A model generated the notes under the pieces. The model saw only the letters and a list, made by a program, of their open reading frames with translations. It had not been told where the DNA came from and did not search any database. Positions 1 through 7,079 of a stretch of DNA of 64,000 nucleotides are shown piece by piece (positions within the stretch are counted from its first letter, which is position 1; every line of letters begins with the position of its first letter). Source of the stretch: Bacteroidales bacterium (GTDB lineage: Bacteria; Bacteroidota; Bacteroidia; Bacteroidales; UBA932); the NCBI GenBank assembly GCA_017482565.1, contig JAFUMO010000050.1, positions 1-64,000 of the forward strand, written 5' to 3'. The position numbers were made by a program, and so were the translations under genes.

Positions 1-24
1 AAAAAATTCTTTAATTAATTGAGT

Positions 25-306
25 ATGTTGTTAGGAAAAAGAATAAAAGAATTAAGGGAGGAACAAAAACTGCTTCAAAGGCAGTTAGCTGCTATTCTTG
101 AAATAGACACTACAATGTTTAGCAAGATTGAACGTGGCGACAGGCGAGCAAAGCGTGGGCAGGTTATAACCCTTGCCCAACAATTCAAGGTTGATGAAAG
201 GGAACTACTCTCATTATGGTTAGCTGATAGGGTTCTTGATGCTTTAGATGGAGATGATGACAAATTGAAGCAGGAAGCAATAAAGATCGCCCAAAAATTG
301 GTATGA
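25..306 (+). CDS. XRE-family helix-turn-helix regulator
   Basis: A 93-residue DNA-binding protein made almost entirely of one Cro/C1-type helix-turn-helix. The recognition-helix region reads MFSKIERGDRRAKRGQV, a form I know from small Bacteroidetes regulators that often sit beside DNA methyltransferase genes; no such gene follows here. I start it at ATG 25 because homologues begin just before LGKRIKELRE; a TTG six bases upstream is in frame but less likely. The region upstream is cut by the window edge, so its promoter is not visible. Directly downstream lies the broken start of a BRO-family gene, so this is probably a leftover of a mobile or accessory segment. The fold is clear; the target is unknown. 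Confidence 0.75.
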   Translation: MLLGKRIKELREEQKLLQRQLAAILEIDTTMFSKIERGDRRAKRGQVITLAQQFKVDERELLSLWLADRVLDALDGDDDKLKQEAIKIAQKLV

Positions 307-408
307 TAGGTCCTTGACAGACTGGAAAGAAAGAATATAAAATTTGGTATATATGCCTAAACCTCCTATAGAGGGGAAGATATGTGTAATAATTAAGATT
401 TGAAGCGT

Positions 409-529
409 ATGACTAAGAAGCAGTAAATTCAGTTGTTCAATGATCGCCGTATAAGAACGATCTGGGATAACAAGGAGGAGAAATGGTATTTCTCTGTGGT
501 AGATGTGATTGGCGCACTAACTGACCCTA
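409..529 (+). pseudogene. Truncated BRO-family N-terminal domain remnant
   Basis: Translated from ATG 409 this reads MTKKQ, then an in-frame TAA at 424-426, then about 35 residues including RIRTIWDNKEEKWYFSV and VVDVIGALTDPT. This matches the start of the intact BRO-N protein at 22642 (RTVWDEVQEKWYFCV, DVISVLTDS). The similarity stops at about 529, where a strong terminator hairpin begins. The gene therefore has both a nonsense codon near the start and a large 3' deletion. It probably lost function when the segment between the upstream XRE gene and ppa was reduced. Confidence 0.7.
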
Positions 530-531
530 CC

Positions 532-575
532 CCAATAAAAAAGCTTCAGGCTCAACCCTGAAGCTTTTTTATTGG
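532..575. terminator. Bidirectional rho-independent terminator
   Basis: A perfect 19-bp inverted repeat (532-550 and 557-575) with a six-base loop. A-rich and T-rich outer ends give a U-tract in both directions. It can end transcription from the XRE/BRO side on the plus strand and from ppa on the minus strand. Confidence 0.9.
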
Positions 576-587
576 TTTCTTATATGA

Positions 588-1220
588 TTACCCGTTGATT
601 TTAGGGGCAATAAGATCCTCGTAATCCTCTGTAGAGCGCTTGATCACATCCTTTGCAACATCCGGTCCGTAAATCGATACAAACTGCATGCGGCTGGTGT
701 GCTCGCCCGGAATATCCTTATACGTGCTGAAATAGTGGATAAGACGGCGGATAATGTCAATGGGTACCTGGTCAATGTCTGTCATGTGGCCATAAACGGC
801 ATCACTTCTCAACACTGCAATAATCTTGTCATCTGCCTGGTTGTGGTCCAGAAGCCTTAGGCCGCCGATAGGACGCGCATTCACAATAATGTCACCGTGG
901 GTAACATCCTTCTCGGTTAGGATACAGATATCCAGAGGGTCACCGTCTCCTTCAACATCTGTCCTCACAAGGGCCTTGTTTGTAAGCTCCGCCATTTTGG
1001 GGCCACAATAGCTCTTTGGAAGGAATCCGTACAAAGACGGCACTATATTGGAGAATTTCTGCGGTCTGTCCAATGAAAGGTAACCAGATTCCTTATCAAC
1101 TTCATACTTTACTGTGTCAGTTGGGACAATCTCAATGAAGGCCCTTACAACTTCAGGAAAATCAGCGCCTTGGTTGATTCCATGCCAAGGATGCGCTTTA
1201 TGTGGTTTGTTATTGTTCAT
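588..1220 (-). CDS. ppa: Inorganic pyrophosphatase (family I)
   Basis: A soluble family I pyrophosphatase of 210 residues that hydrolyses PPi released by biosynthetic reactions in the cytoplasm. The family signature appears as EGDGDPLDICIL, with the metal-binding aspartates D92, D94 and D97. The lysine/tyrosine-rich substrate-site segments around YLSLDRPQKFSN and FLPKSYCG are also present. It is transcribed alone: a divergent peptidase gene lies upstream and the bidirectional terminator at 532-575 lies downstream. A TAAATTTG box on the minus strand (1229-1236), just upstream of the start codon, resembles a Bacteroidetes -7 element, although no -33 box at good spacing was seen. Confidence 0.93.
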   Translation of the reverse strand: MNNNKPHKAHPWHGINQGADFPEVVRAFIEIVPTDTVKYEVDKESGYLSLDRPQKFSNIVPSLYGFLPKSYCGPKMAELTNKALVRTDVEGDGDPLDICILTEKDVTHGDIIVNARPIGGLRLLDHNQADDKIIAVLRSDAVYGHMTDIDQVPIDIIRRLIHYFSTYKDIPGEHTSRMQFVSIYGPDVAKDVIKRSTEDYEDLIAPKING

Positions 1221-1271
1221 AGCGGCAACAAATTTAAGAATAATTTTTATTCATTATCACCAAAAGTACAT

Positions 1272-1279
1272 TACTTTTG
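1272..1279 (+). promoter_or_regulatory. Possible -7 element for the M28 peptidase gene
   Basis: TACTTTTG fits the Bacteroidetes TAnnTTTG -7 consensus and lies 57 bases upstream of the peptidase start. No convincing -33 TTTG was found at the usual distance. Confidence 0.4.
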
Positions 1280-1335
1280 TCCAAAAGAACGGAAATACTC
1301 TTTTATAGATAATTTAATTTAGTGTCCAAAAAACT

Positions 1336-2883
1336 ATGAAAAGATTTTTAATGGTGGTTGCGGTGTCAGCAATGGCGGCATCTGCAATCCTGGCCCAGAC
1401 ACGCTTGTCTGATGAAACAGCCTACAGGATAAAGGCAGAAGGTTTCTCCAATTCACAGGTTGAGCCTATAGCACAGTTCATGACCGATGACCTTGGCCCT
1501 CGCCTTGCAGCTTCACAGATGAAGCTGCGCTCGGAGGAGATGGTTTTGGCAAAGCTCAAGGAGATGGGTTTCCAGAATGTAAGGGCTGAGTTCGCATACG
1601 ATTTCCCTAAAGGAGGCTGGGACAACCAGATGAATTATGTGGCAATGACTGCCCCTTATTACTGCAGTTTTGCAGCAAACCCAAAGGCATGGAGCGGAAG
1701 CACCAACGGTATGGTAAAGGGTGAGTGCGTTGTGCTTGATGCAAAGACCAAGGAGGACCTTGAAAAATACAAGGGAAAGCTTGCCGGCAAGATTGTACTC
1801 ATGCCGGCTTCACAGACTTACGAGATGAGCTTTGAGCCTCTTGCAAGCAGATATACCCAGAAGCAGCTTGATGAGCTTGAGAAGGATCCGCGTCCAAGAG
1901 CCATGAGGCGCAGGATGGACGGCGGCAGCTGGCTTGCAGCAAGGGAGCTCCAGATGGCAATTTCGGAGATGCTCAAGAATGAGAATGTACTTGCAGTTGT
2001 AAGCGGTGGAGGTTCGTTCAATGTACCTTCTTCCCGCGGCGTGCAGTATAAGGTGGGCAACCCTGAGCCAACCCCAGAAATCATCCTCCCTATTGAGGAC
2101 CACGGCCGAATGGTAAGGATGATTGCCAAAGGCACAAAAGTGGAGATGGAGATGAACATAAAGAATATCTTCACCGACAACCAGAAAATCAACAACGTAA
2201 TTGCGGAAATCCCAGGCACTGACCCCAAGCTTAAGGATGAAGTGATCCTCCTTGGAGCACACCTTGATTCATGGCATGGCGGTACAGGCGGAGCCGACAA
2301 CGCTTCAGGATGTATTGTAATGATGGAGGCAATGAGGATTATCAAGGCTTTGGGCATCCAGCCTAAACGTACAATCCGTCTTGCCCTCTGGGGCGGTGAG
2401 GAGCAGGGCCTTTACGGTTCAAGAGGTTATGCAGAGACCTATCTGTATGACAGCAAGAAAGGAAAAGCCCTCCCAGGCTTCGGCAACTTTGCCCTTTACC
2501 TGAATGTAGACAACGGTTCCGGCCGTTTCCGCGGCATCTACCTTGAGGAGAACGATATGGCAGTGCCATTCTTCAAGACATGGATGGAGCCTATTGAGTC
2601 CCTGGGCTTCACAACCCTCACTCTCCGCAAGACCGGAGGTACAGACCATCAGTCATTCACCCGCTACGGCCTTCCTGCATACCAGTTTATACAGGATGAA
2701 CTTGAGTATGACCGTACTTATCACACCGTAATGGATACATACGAGCGTCTTTCACTTCCAGATCTTCAGGTTGATGCAGTGATGGTAGCATGGCTTGCGC
2801 TCAATGCAGCCATGGACAACGGACGTATTCCTGTCCTTCCCGGTTACCCTGGAAAAGTAAAGAGCCAACAGCAGAGAAGATAA
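1336..2883 (+). CDS. Secreted M28-family zinc aminopeptidase/carboxypeptidase Q-like
   Basis: A 515-residue exported peptidase. A signal peptide (MKRFLMVVAVSAMAASAILAQ) is followed by a PA-type insert domain and then an M28 catalytic domain. The zinc ligands can be read in order: the histidine in GAHLDSWHGG, the bridging aspartate in GGADNASG, the glutamate pair in WGGEEQGLYGSRGYAE, and the late histidine in GGTDHQSF. M28 enzymes with a PA domain trim single amino acids or dipeptides. In this organism the enzyme would feed peptide-derived amino acids to the fermentation pathways found elsewhere in the window. It is monocistronic, with a terminator hairpin at 3041-3071 about 160 bases downstream. 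Confidence 0.9.
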   Translation: MKRFLMVVAVSAMAASAILAQTRLSDETAYRIKAEGFSNSQVEPIAQFMTDDLGPRLAASQMKLRSEEMVLAKLKEMGFQNVRAEFAYDFPKGGWDNQMNYVAMTAPYYCSFAANPKAWSGSTNGMVKGECVVLDAKTKEDLEKYKGKLAGKIVLMPASQTYEMSFEPLASRYTQKQLDELEKDPRPRAMRRRMDGGSWLAARELQMAISEMLKNENVLAVVSGGGSFNVPSSRGVQYKVGNPEPTPEIILPIEDHGRMVRMIAKGTKVEMEMNIKNIFTDNQKINNVIAEIPGTDPKLKDEVILLGAHLDSWHGGTGGADNASGCIVMMEAMRIIKALGIQPKRTIRLALWGGEEQGLYGSRGYAETYLYDSKKGKALPGFGNFALYLNVDNGSGRFRGIYLEENDMAVPFFKTWMEPIESLGFTTLTLRKTGGTDHQSFTRYGLPAYQFIQDELEYDRTYHTVMDTYERLSLPDLQVDAVMVAWLALNAAMDNGRIPVLPGYPGKVKSQQQRR

Positions 2884-2995
2884 TTTTCAACAAAAATATT
2901 TAAACTTCCATTAAACTAATGCCCCATACAATTGTCAAAAGAATATACCGGTTGTAGATTAATTTAAATTAAAAGGTTTATTAATTGAGGGCAAT

Positions 2996-3038
2996 AAAGC
3001 CAAAAAAGGTTTATAGGTAGGTTTAACATTGGCTTTAT
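2996..3038 (+). other. 10-bp stem-loop downstream of the peptidase gene
   Basis: ATAAAGCCAA and TTGGCTTTAT are perfect complements enclosing about 24 bases. No U-tract follows, so it is a poor terminator by itself; it may stabilise the 3' end of the upstream mRNA. Confidence 0.35.
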
Positions 3039-3040
3039 GG

Positions 3041-3071
3041 ACCGCTTTTCTGAAAGGAGAAGCGGTCTTTC
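3041..3071 (+). terminator. Terminator after the M28 peptidase gene
   Basis: ACCGCTT pairs with AAGCGGT around a short loop, followed by TCTTTCCTTT on the plus strand. Confidence 0.7.
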
Positions 3072-3088
3072 CTTTATATGGTTTATAT

Positions 3089-3115
3089 GGAAAAGCCGCC
3101 CCATATGGAGCGGCC
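3089..3115 (-). terminator. Terminator after the superoxide reductase gene
   Basis: On the minus strand GCCGCTCC-ATAT-GGGGCGGC (one mismatch) is followed by TTTTCC, about 40 bases past the dfx stop codon. Confidence 0.7.
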
Positions 3116-3155
3116 TCATGAAAAATCCACAATATCCAAGTCTGTAAAATGTCCT

Positions 3156-3527
3156 TTATAGTTCTGTCTTCCACAAACCGTGGAGATTACAATACTCATA
3201 AACTGCAACAGGCTTGTCTGCACAGGTACAGAAAGTAGCCTCGGGCTTATCCTTGAGGGATATTCTCATTCCACCGTTCTCTGTCTCCACATATATGAAT
3301 GCAATATGATGCTCAGGCAACATTGGATGAGGAACACTTCCCACTTCAACCTTTATTGTACAGTCATCAATACGTGTAACAACTGGAACATGCTTCTCTA
3401 CACTCGCATCAACTGTATTTGCAACAAGTTCCTCCATCTTCTCCCCACAGCATACAACAGGAACCTTTGAATCAACAACCTTACCGATAACGTTACCGCA
3501 GTGGCGGCATTTATAAAATTTAGCCAT
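3156..3527 (-). CDS. dfx: Desulfoferrodoxin (superoxide reductase)
   Basis: A 123-residue iron protein that reduces superoxide to hydrogen peroxide without making oxygen, a typical anaerobe defence. The N-terminus has the desulforedoxin-type centre I (YKCRHCGNV then VVCCGEKM, a CxxC plus CC pattern), so this is the two-iron class. The catalytic centre II is shown by EKHVPV with its glutamate, lysine and histidine, by PEHH, and by the C-terminal CNLHG. It has its own promoter and terminator and stands alone between two unrelated genes. Confidence 0.93.
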   Translation of the reverse strand: MAKFYKCRHCGNVIGKVVDSKVPVVCCGEKMEELVANTVDASVEKHVPVVTRIDDCTIKVEVGSVPHPMLPEHHIAFIYVETENGGMRISLKDKPEATFCTCADKPVAVYEYCNLHGLWKTEL

Positions 3528-3611
3528 AACTGATATTTTTAATTTGTTAACACTATTCCTTTACTGAACAATCCCAGTTTCCTTTTGTTCAACCGGAACC
3601 GCTTCCTGATG

Positions 3612-3642
3612 CAAAGATACACTTTAATTTTTATTTTGCAAA
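3612..3642 (-). promoter_or_regulatory. Promoter of the superoxide reductase gene
   Basis: On the minus strand TTTG (3639-3642), a 19-base spacer, then TATCTTTG (3612-3619): an exact match to the Bacteroidetes sigma-A-type consensus. The predicted start is near 3605, giving a 5' leader of about 78 bases. Confidence 0.75.
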
Positions 3643-3718
3643 TATATTTGTTAATATTTTTTATAATTTAAAAATTCATCGGGAAGAATAAAATTGATGG
3701 AATGAGGAGCATTTTAAT

Positions 3719-3726
3719 TATATTTG
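3719..3726 (+). promoter_or_regulatory. -7 element for the small acidic protein gene
   Basis: TATATTTG matches TAnnTTTG. It covers the in-frame TTG at 3724, so transcription would begin after that codon. This supports the ATG at 3748 as the real start. Confidence 0.55.
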
Positions 3727-3747
3727 GATAACAAAACATTTAATGCC

Positions 3748-4128
3748 ATGTCAAACATAAAGAATATTGAAAAATTCCTCAGGGATGCACTCCTGAGGGT
3801 AAAGGATAAAGACGGTACATTTGATGCCTCCCTGCTTGACAACATACCGGACGATGAATATGACTATCCTGAATTTGAGAACCAGCTGATGGAGATAGAG
3901 CTCTCCCTTAATGATTTCTATCCTGAGACACCTTATTTCGGCTATCTGATGTCCATGATTGCAAAGATAAAGGAGGTATATGGCATTGACGGGGATAACA
4001 TTGATGAACTTTTCCTTAATCCCGACAATGAGACCTCCCTTGAGTTCCCTGCAGAGCATCTTACCTGTGAGGACCATGATTTTGAAGAGAATGAGGATGA
4101 TTGTCTGGACTACATTCTGGAATCCTGA
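3748..4128 (+). CDS. Hypothetical small acidic protein
   Basis: I do not recognise this 126-residue protein. It has no signal peptide or membrane segment. It begins with a basic amphipathic stretch (MSNIKNIEKFLRDALLRVKD) and then becomes strongly acidic, ending in a cluster of Asp and Glu (CEDHDFEENEDDCLDYILES). The start is set at ATG 3748 because the promoter -7 element overlaps the earlier TTG. It lies 51 bases upstream of the lipocalin gene on the same strand, so the two are probably co-transcribed. Composition and codon use resemble its neighbours. Confidence 0.6.
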   Translation: MSNIKNIEKFLRDALLRVKDKDGTFDASLLDNIPDDEYDYPEFENQLMEIELSLNDFYPETPYFGYLMSMIAKIKEVYGIDGDNIDELFLNPDNETSLEFPAEHLTCEDHDFEENEDDCLDYILES

Positions 4129-4179
4129 CACCTGTGAACCAACGGGAAGTTCTGTTGTTTTTACTGAAAACAGCAGACA

Positions 4180-4647
4180 ATGTACACAGGAGAAATAACC
4201 CCAAAGACCAGCCATAAAAGAACTGTTGAGAATTTTGACATCAGGAAATACATGGGAGACTGGTATGAGATTGCGCGGTATGAGAATATATTTGAGCGTG
4301 GTCTTGTTGATGTCCGCACCCATTACTCCCTCCTTCCCGACGGCACAGTGAAGGTCCAGAACACAGGTACTACCCCTCATGGCAAAACCAGGACCATCTA
4401 CGGCAGTGCCTTCCAGCCACACCCCGGCACCCCGGCCCACCTGAGGGTGAGCTTCTTCTGGTGGTTTGCCTCAGACTACAACGTAATAATGCTGGGTCCC
4501 GGCTACTCTTACTCGGTTGTAAGCGGCAAGAACGGCAAGTATCTGTGGATCCTTTCCCGTGAAAAATTCCTTTCCGGCACAGTTCTGGATGAAATTTTCA
4601 AGTTCCTAAGGGCGAGAGGATTCAATCCAAGCAAACTCGTTTTCTGA
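4180..4647 (+). CDS. Lipocalin family protein (Blc-like, no signal peptide)
   Basis: A 155-residue lipocalin. The first conserved region is the classic bacterial/ApoD form, YMGDWYEIARYENIFERGL, and the later conserved strand YLWILSREKF is present. Bacterial lipocalins of this group bind lipids or other hydrophobic ligands; E. coli Blc is an outer-membrane lipoprotein. This copy has no signal peptide or lipobox: the N-terminus is MYTGEITPKTSHKRTVENFD, so it should stay in the cytoplasm unless the start is wrong. It follows the small acidic gene, probably in one transcript. The ligand is unknown. Confidence 0.85.
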   Translation: MYTGEITPKTSHKRTVENFDIRKYMGDWYEIARYENIFERGLVDVRTHYSLLPDGTVKVQNTGTTPHGKTRTIYGSAFQPHPGTPAHLRVSFFWWFASDYNVIMLGPGYSYSVVSGKNGKYLWILSREKFLSGTVLDEIFKFLRARGFNPSKLVF

Positions 4648-4664
4648 CAGAAGATGCCATAAGG

Positions 4665-5471
4665 TTATCTGCCCTCAAAAACATATAGGTCAGAGACTCT
4701 GCGGCGGGGAAGGCACACTAGCCCAATATCCTTGTCGGGAAGCACACCTATTGAAGAGAGGGCCTTGCTTATGCAGGTATGGGCCTTTGCCGGAGTGTTG
4801 TTGTTTTCACTCAGGTGGCAGAGGAAAATGTACTGGAGCTCCTTATGCCAGAAACGCTTTACAGCAGAGGCCGCCTGTCCGTTGCTCAGGTGTCCACGCC
4901 CCTGCATGATGCGGACTTTCAGTTCAGGGGTATATGAACCGCCCAGAAGCATATCCAGGTCATAGTTGCTTTCAAAGATAACCACATTGGACTGCCTGCA
5001 GTAAGATACCACTTCATCTGTAACCTCACCCAAATCTGTAAGGAAAGTGAACTTTACACCGTAGAAATCTATATGATAGCCTACCGTTTCCGTTGCATCA
5101 TGGGGCACTATGAACGGAGTGAAAACCACCCCCTTATAGGCGCTCGGTTGCCCCGCAACAGTTTTGCGCACACAACCGCTGAGCCTGCAGCGTGTACACG
5201 GATGGTTATCCAGCGATGCATGCAGCTTTTCAGTGGCATACACCGGCTTGCTGTATTTCTGGGCCACCATTCCAAGCCCCTTTATATGGTCTATATGGTC
5301 ATGCGTAACAAGGATGAACTCCACTGAATCCATTGAAATGCCATGCTCCAGAAGCCTCTTCTTTATGGTCCTCGGGCCAATGCCGGCATCAATCAGAAGG
5401 CCTGTCTCCTCATTCCCGATATAATAGCAGTTGCCGTTGCTGCCGCTTGAGAGGCTGAAGAACTTCACCAT
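4665..5471 (-). CDS. MBL-fold metallohydrolase (YycJ/WalJ-like)
   Basis: A 268-residue metallo-beta-lactamase-fold hydrolase. The metal motif THDHIDHIKG is intact, and further ligands are expected at PHDATETVGY and CHLSENNNT. The N-terminus (FSLSSGSNGNCYYIG) is typical of the YycJ/WalJ group, thought to act as 5'-3' exonucleases or phosphodiesterases; the substrate cannot be read from sequence. I choose ATG 5471 because a good GGAGGAG lies 6-8 bases upstream; the alternative GTG at 5477 overlaps the stop of the HAD gene. It is the last gene of the mtaD-punA-HAD-MBL operon. Confidence 0.85.
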   Translation of the reverse strand: MVKFFSLSSGSNGNCYYIGNEETGLLIDAGIGPRTIKKRLLEHGISMDSVEFILVTHDHIDHIKGLGMVAQKYSKPVYATEKLHASLDNHPCTRCRLSGCVRKTVAGQPSAYKGVVFTPFIVPHDATETVGYHIDFYGVKFTFLTDLGEVTDEVVSYCRQSNVVIFESNYDLDMLLGGSYTPELKVRIMQGRGHLSNGQAASAVKRFWHKELQYIFLCHLSENNNTPAKAHTCISKALSSIGVLPDKDIGLVCLPRRRVSDLYVFEGR

Positions 5472-5473
5472 CC

Positions 5474-6112
5474 TCACTCCTCCCCCAATGCGGCCAAAGC
5501 CTTGTAGACCTCATCCTCCAGATTGGCATCCACATCATACAGAAGCACATTGAGACCCATCTGGCGCCCGGTTTCAATATTGGCTGCAGAATCATCTATA
5601 AACAATGTCTCAGCCGGCACAATGCCTGAATCTTCAATCACCTTATTGTAGATGGCCGTTCCCGGTTTTGAAGCATTGAGTTCAAATGAAAGATAAAGCT
5701 TCTCAAAAACATCCTCAATGTCAACCCCCTGAGCCTCAAGGAAAAGCTCACAGCACTTCTTCCAAGCGATAGGATTCACATTGCTCAGAAGGAAAAGGTT
5801 ATATTTCTCCTTCAGGTCCAGCAGCAGCTTCACCTTATAAGGTGCCACCTGGGTAAGGAAAGTATCAAGAGTGGAATCAATCATCTCATCACTGACATTT
5901 TCCACCCTGCAGCGGCTCCTCACCTCATCCCTGAACTGCATGGGACCTATGTCGCCATTCTCAAACTTTGCAAAAAAGCCCTTCTGGGCGTATGCATTCA
6001 GGTAATCTCCAAAATCATCAAATCCCAGTAGTGCAGAAAAATTATCCAGACACCTCTTCCTGTCCAGACTCACAAGCACGCCGCCCAAATCAAATATCAA
6101 GTTCCTTATCAT
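5474..6112 (-). CDS. HAD-superfamily hydrolase (YihX-like)
   Basis: A 212-residue haloacid-dehalogenase-fold phosphatase. Motif I is IFDLGGVLV, where the usual DxD nucleophile pair is D-x-G as in the YihX group. Motif II is LLSNVN, motif III is KPGTAIYNKV, and motif IV is FIDDSAANIETGRQMG. YihX-type enzymes release phosphate from sugar phosphates such as glucose 1-phosphate. The gene lies between purine nucleoside phosphorylase and the MBL-fold gene, so a role on pentose or methylthioribose 1-phosphate released by phosphorolysis is possible but only inferred. Confidence 0.85.
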   Translation of the reverse strand: MIRNLIFDLGGVLVSLDRKRCLDNFSALLGFDDFGDYLNAYAQKGFFAKFENGDIGPMQFRDEVRSRCRVENVSDEMIDSTLDTFLTQVAPYKVKLLLDLKEKYNLFLLSNVNPIAWKKCCELFLEAQGVDIEDVFEKLYLSFELNASKPGTAIYNKVIEDSGIVPAETLFIDDSAANIETGRQMGLNVLLYDVDANLEDEVYKALAALGEE

Positions 6113-6194
6113 ATCCTTAAAAATCCTCCAATAATCCGCTTCCCTACAAATTATTCTCCATTCACTTATTCCCCGGGCAGCCGGATAAAATCAT

Positions 6195-7022
6195 TTATAA
6201 AGCCTTTATCATTTCTACAAAAAGCATTGTCATCTTGTTTGCTGCAGCATCCGCAGCCTTAACCACATCATCTCCGTCATTCACAAAATCCGGCGCGAAA
6301 TCATCATGTGCCTCATTTGTAATCACCGACATACCGAATACAGGAATACCGCTGTGACGTGCCACAATCACCTCCGGGATGGTTGACATCCCCACTGCAT
6401 CCGCCCCTATGGTCCTGAAGTATTTGTACTCTGCAGGGGTCTCGTAAGTAGGGCCTGTACTGGCCAGATATACCCCCTTCTTCAGGGCAAGCCCACTTGC
6501 AGCTGCAATCTCCTCAGCCAGAGCCATCAATGCCGGCTCATACGGGCGTGTCATATCAGGGAACCTCGGGCCGAACTCCTCCATATTGGGGCCGATAAGC
6601 GGATTGGGAAGCAGGTTAATATGGTCCCTGATTACCATCAGGTCCCCCACCCTGAAATCATAATTCACCCCTCCAGCCGCATTTGACACAAAGAGATACT
6701 TGATTCCAAGCACCTTCATCACCCTGATAGGGAGAGTGACAAGCTCCATAGGATACCCCTCATAATAATGGAAACGCCCCTGCATGGCCACCACAAACTT
6801 GCCTCCAAGCTCCCCGGCAATGAAATTCCCCTTATGCCCCTGGGCTGTAGAAACCGGGAAATGCGGAATCCCGGCATACGGCACAACTACCGGATTTGCA
6901 ATCATGTCCGCCAGTTTTCCCAAACCGCTTCCAAGCACAATCCCTGCAAACGGCTCACGGGCACCAATACGCCCCCTTATATATTCAGCCGCCTGGCTTA
7001 TTTTCATAACTCTCTCATCCAT
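6195..7022 (-). CDS. punA: Purine nucleoside phosphorylase
   Basis: A 275-residue purine nucleoside phosphorylase of the trimeric type. It splits inosine, guanosine or related nucleosides with phosphate to the free base and (deoxy)ribose 1-phosphate. Visible landmarks are the phosphate-binding [11 protein letters not shown], the [11 protein letters not shown] loop, the base-site segment [12 protein letters not shown] and [31 protein letters not shown] near the C-terminus. The gene immediately upstream encodes an MTA/SAH deaminase, so this enzyme may also cleave methylthioinosine made by it. The spacing fits one operon. Confidence 0.92.
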   Translation of the reverse strand: MDERVMKISQAAEYIRGRIGAREPFAGIVLGSGLGKLADMIANPVVVPYAGIPHFPVSTAQGHKGNFIAGELGGKFVVAMQGRFHYYEGYPMELVTLPIRVMKVLGIKYLFVSNAAGGVNYDFRVGDLMVIRDHINLLPNPLIGPNMEEFGPRFPDMTRPYEPALMALAEEIAAASGLALKKGVYLASTGPTYETPAEYKYFRTIGADAVGMSTIPEVIVARHSGIPVFGMSVITNEAHDDFAPDFVNDGDDVVKAADAAANKMTMLFVEMIKAL

Positions 7023-7032
7023 AGTTAAATAA

Positions 7033-7079
7033 TTTTACAGTCGTGTCACGACTTACATTACAATCGTGTCACGGGTACA
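7033..7079. repeat. Dispersed TCGTGTCACG repeat, copy 1
   Basis: Two TCGTGTCACG units lie 23 bases apart (7041-7050 and 7064-7073); the first sits inside a GTCGTG-T-CACGAC palindrome. A 25-base block here (7033-7057) matches the reverse complement of 46409-46433 at 24 positions, and 7064-7079 equals 46392-46407 exactly. The element overlaps the 3' end of mtaD and supplies its last codons and stop. Confidence 0.7.

Noticed and set aside
1810..2357. Long antisense ORFs inside the M28 peptidase gene.
   Set aside because: They are shadows of a conserved coding frame with intact zinc ligands on the plus strand.
3751..4440. A 229-residue antisense ORF across the acidic protein and lipocalin genes.
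   Set aside because: It covers two better-supported genes and has no recognisable domain or promoter.
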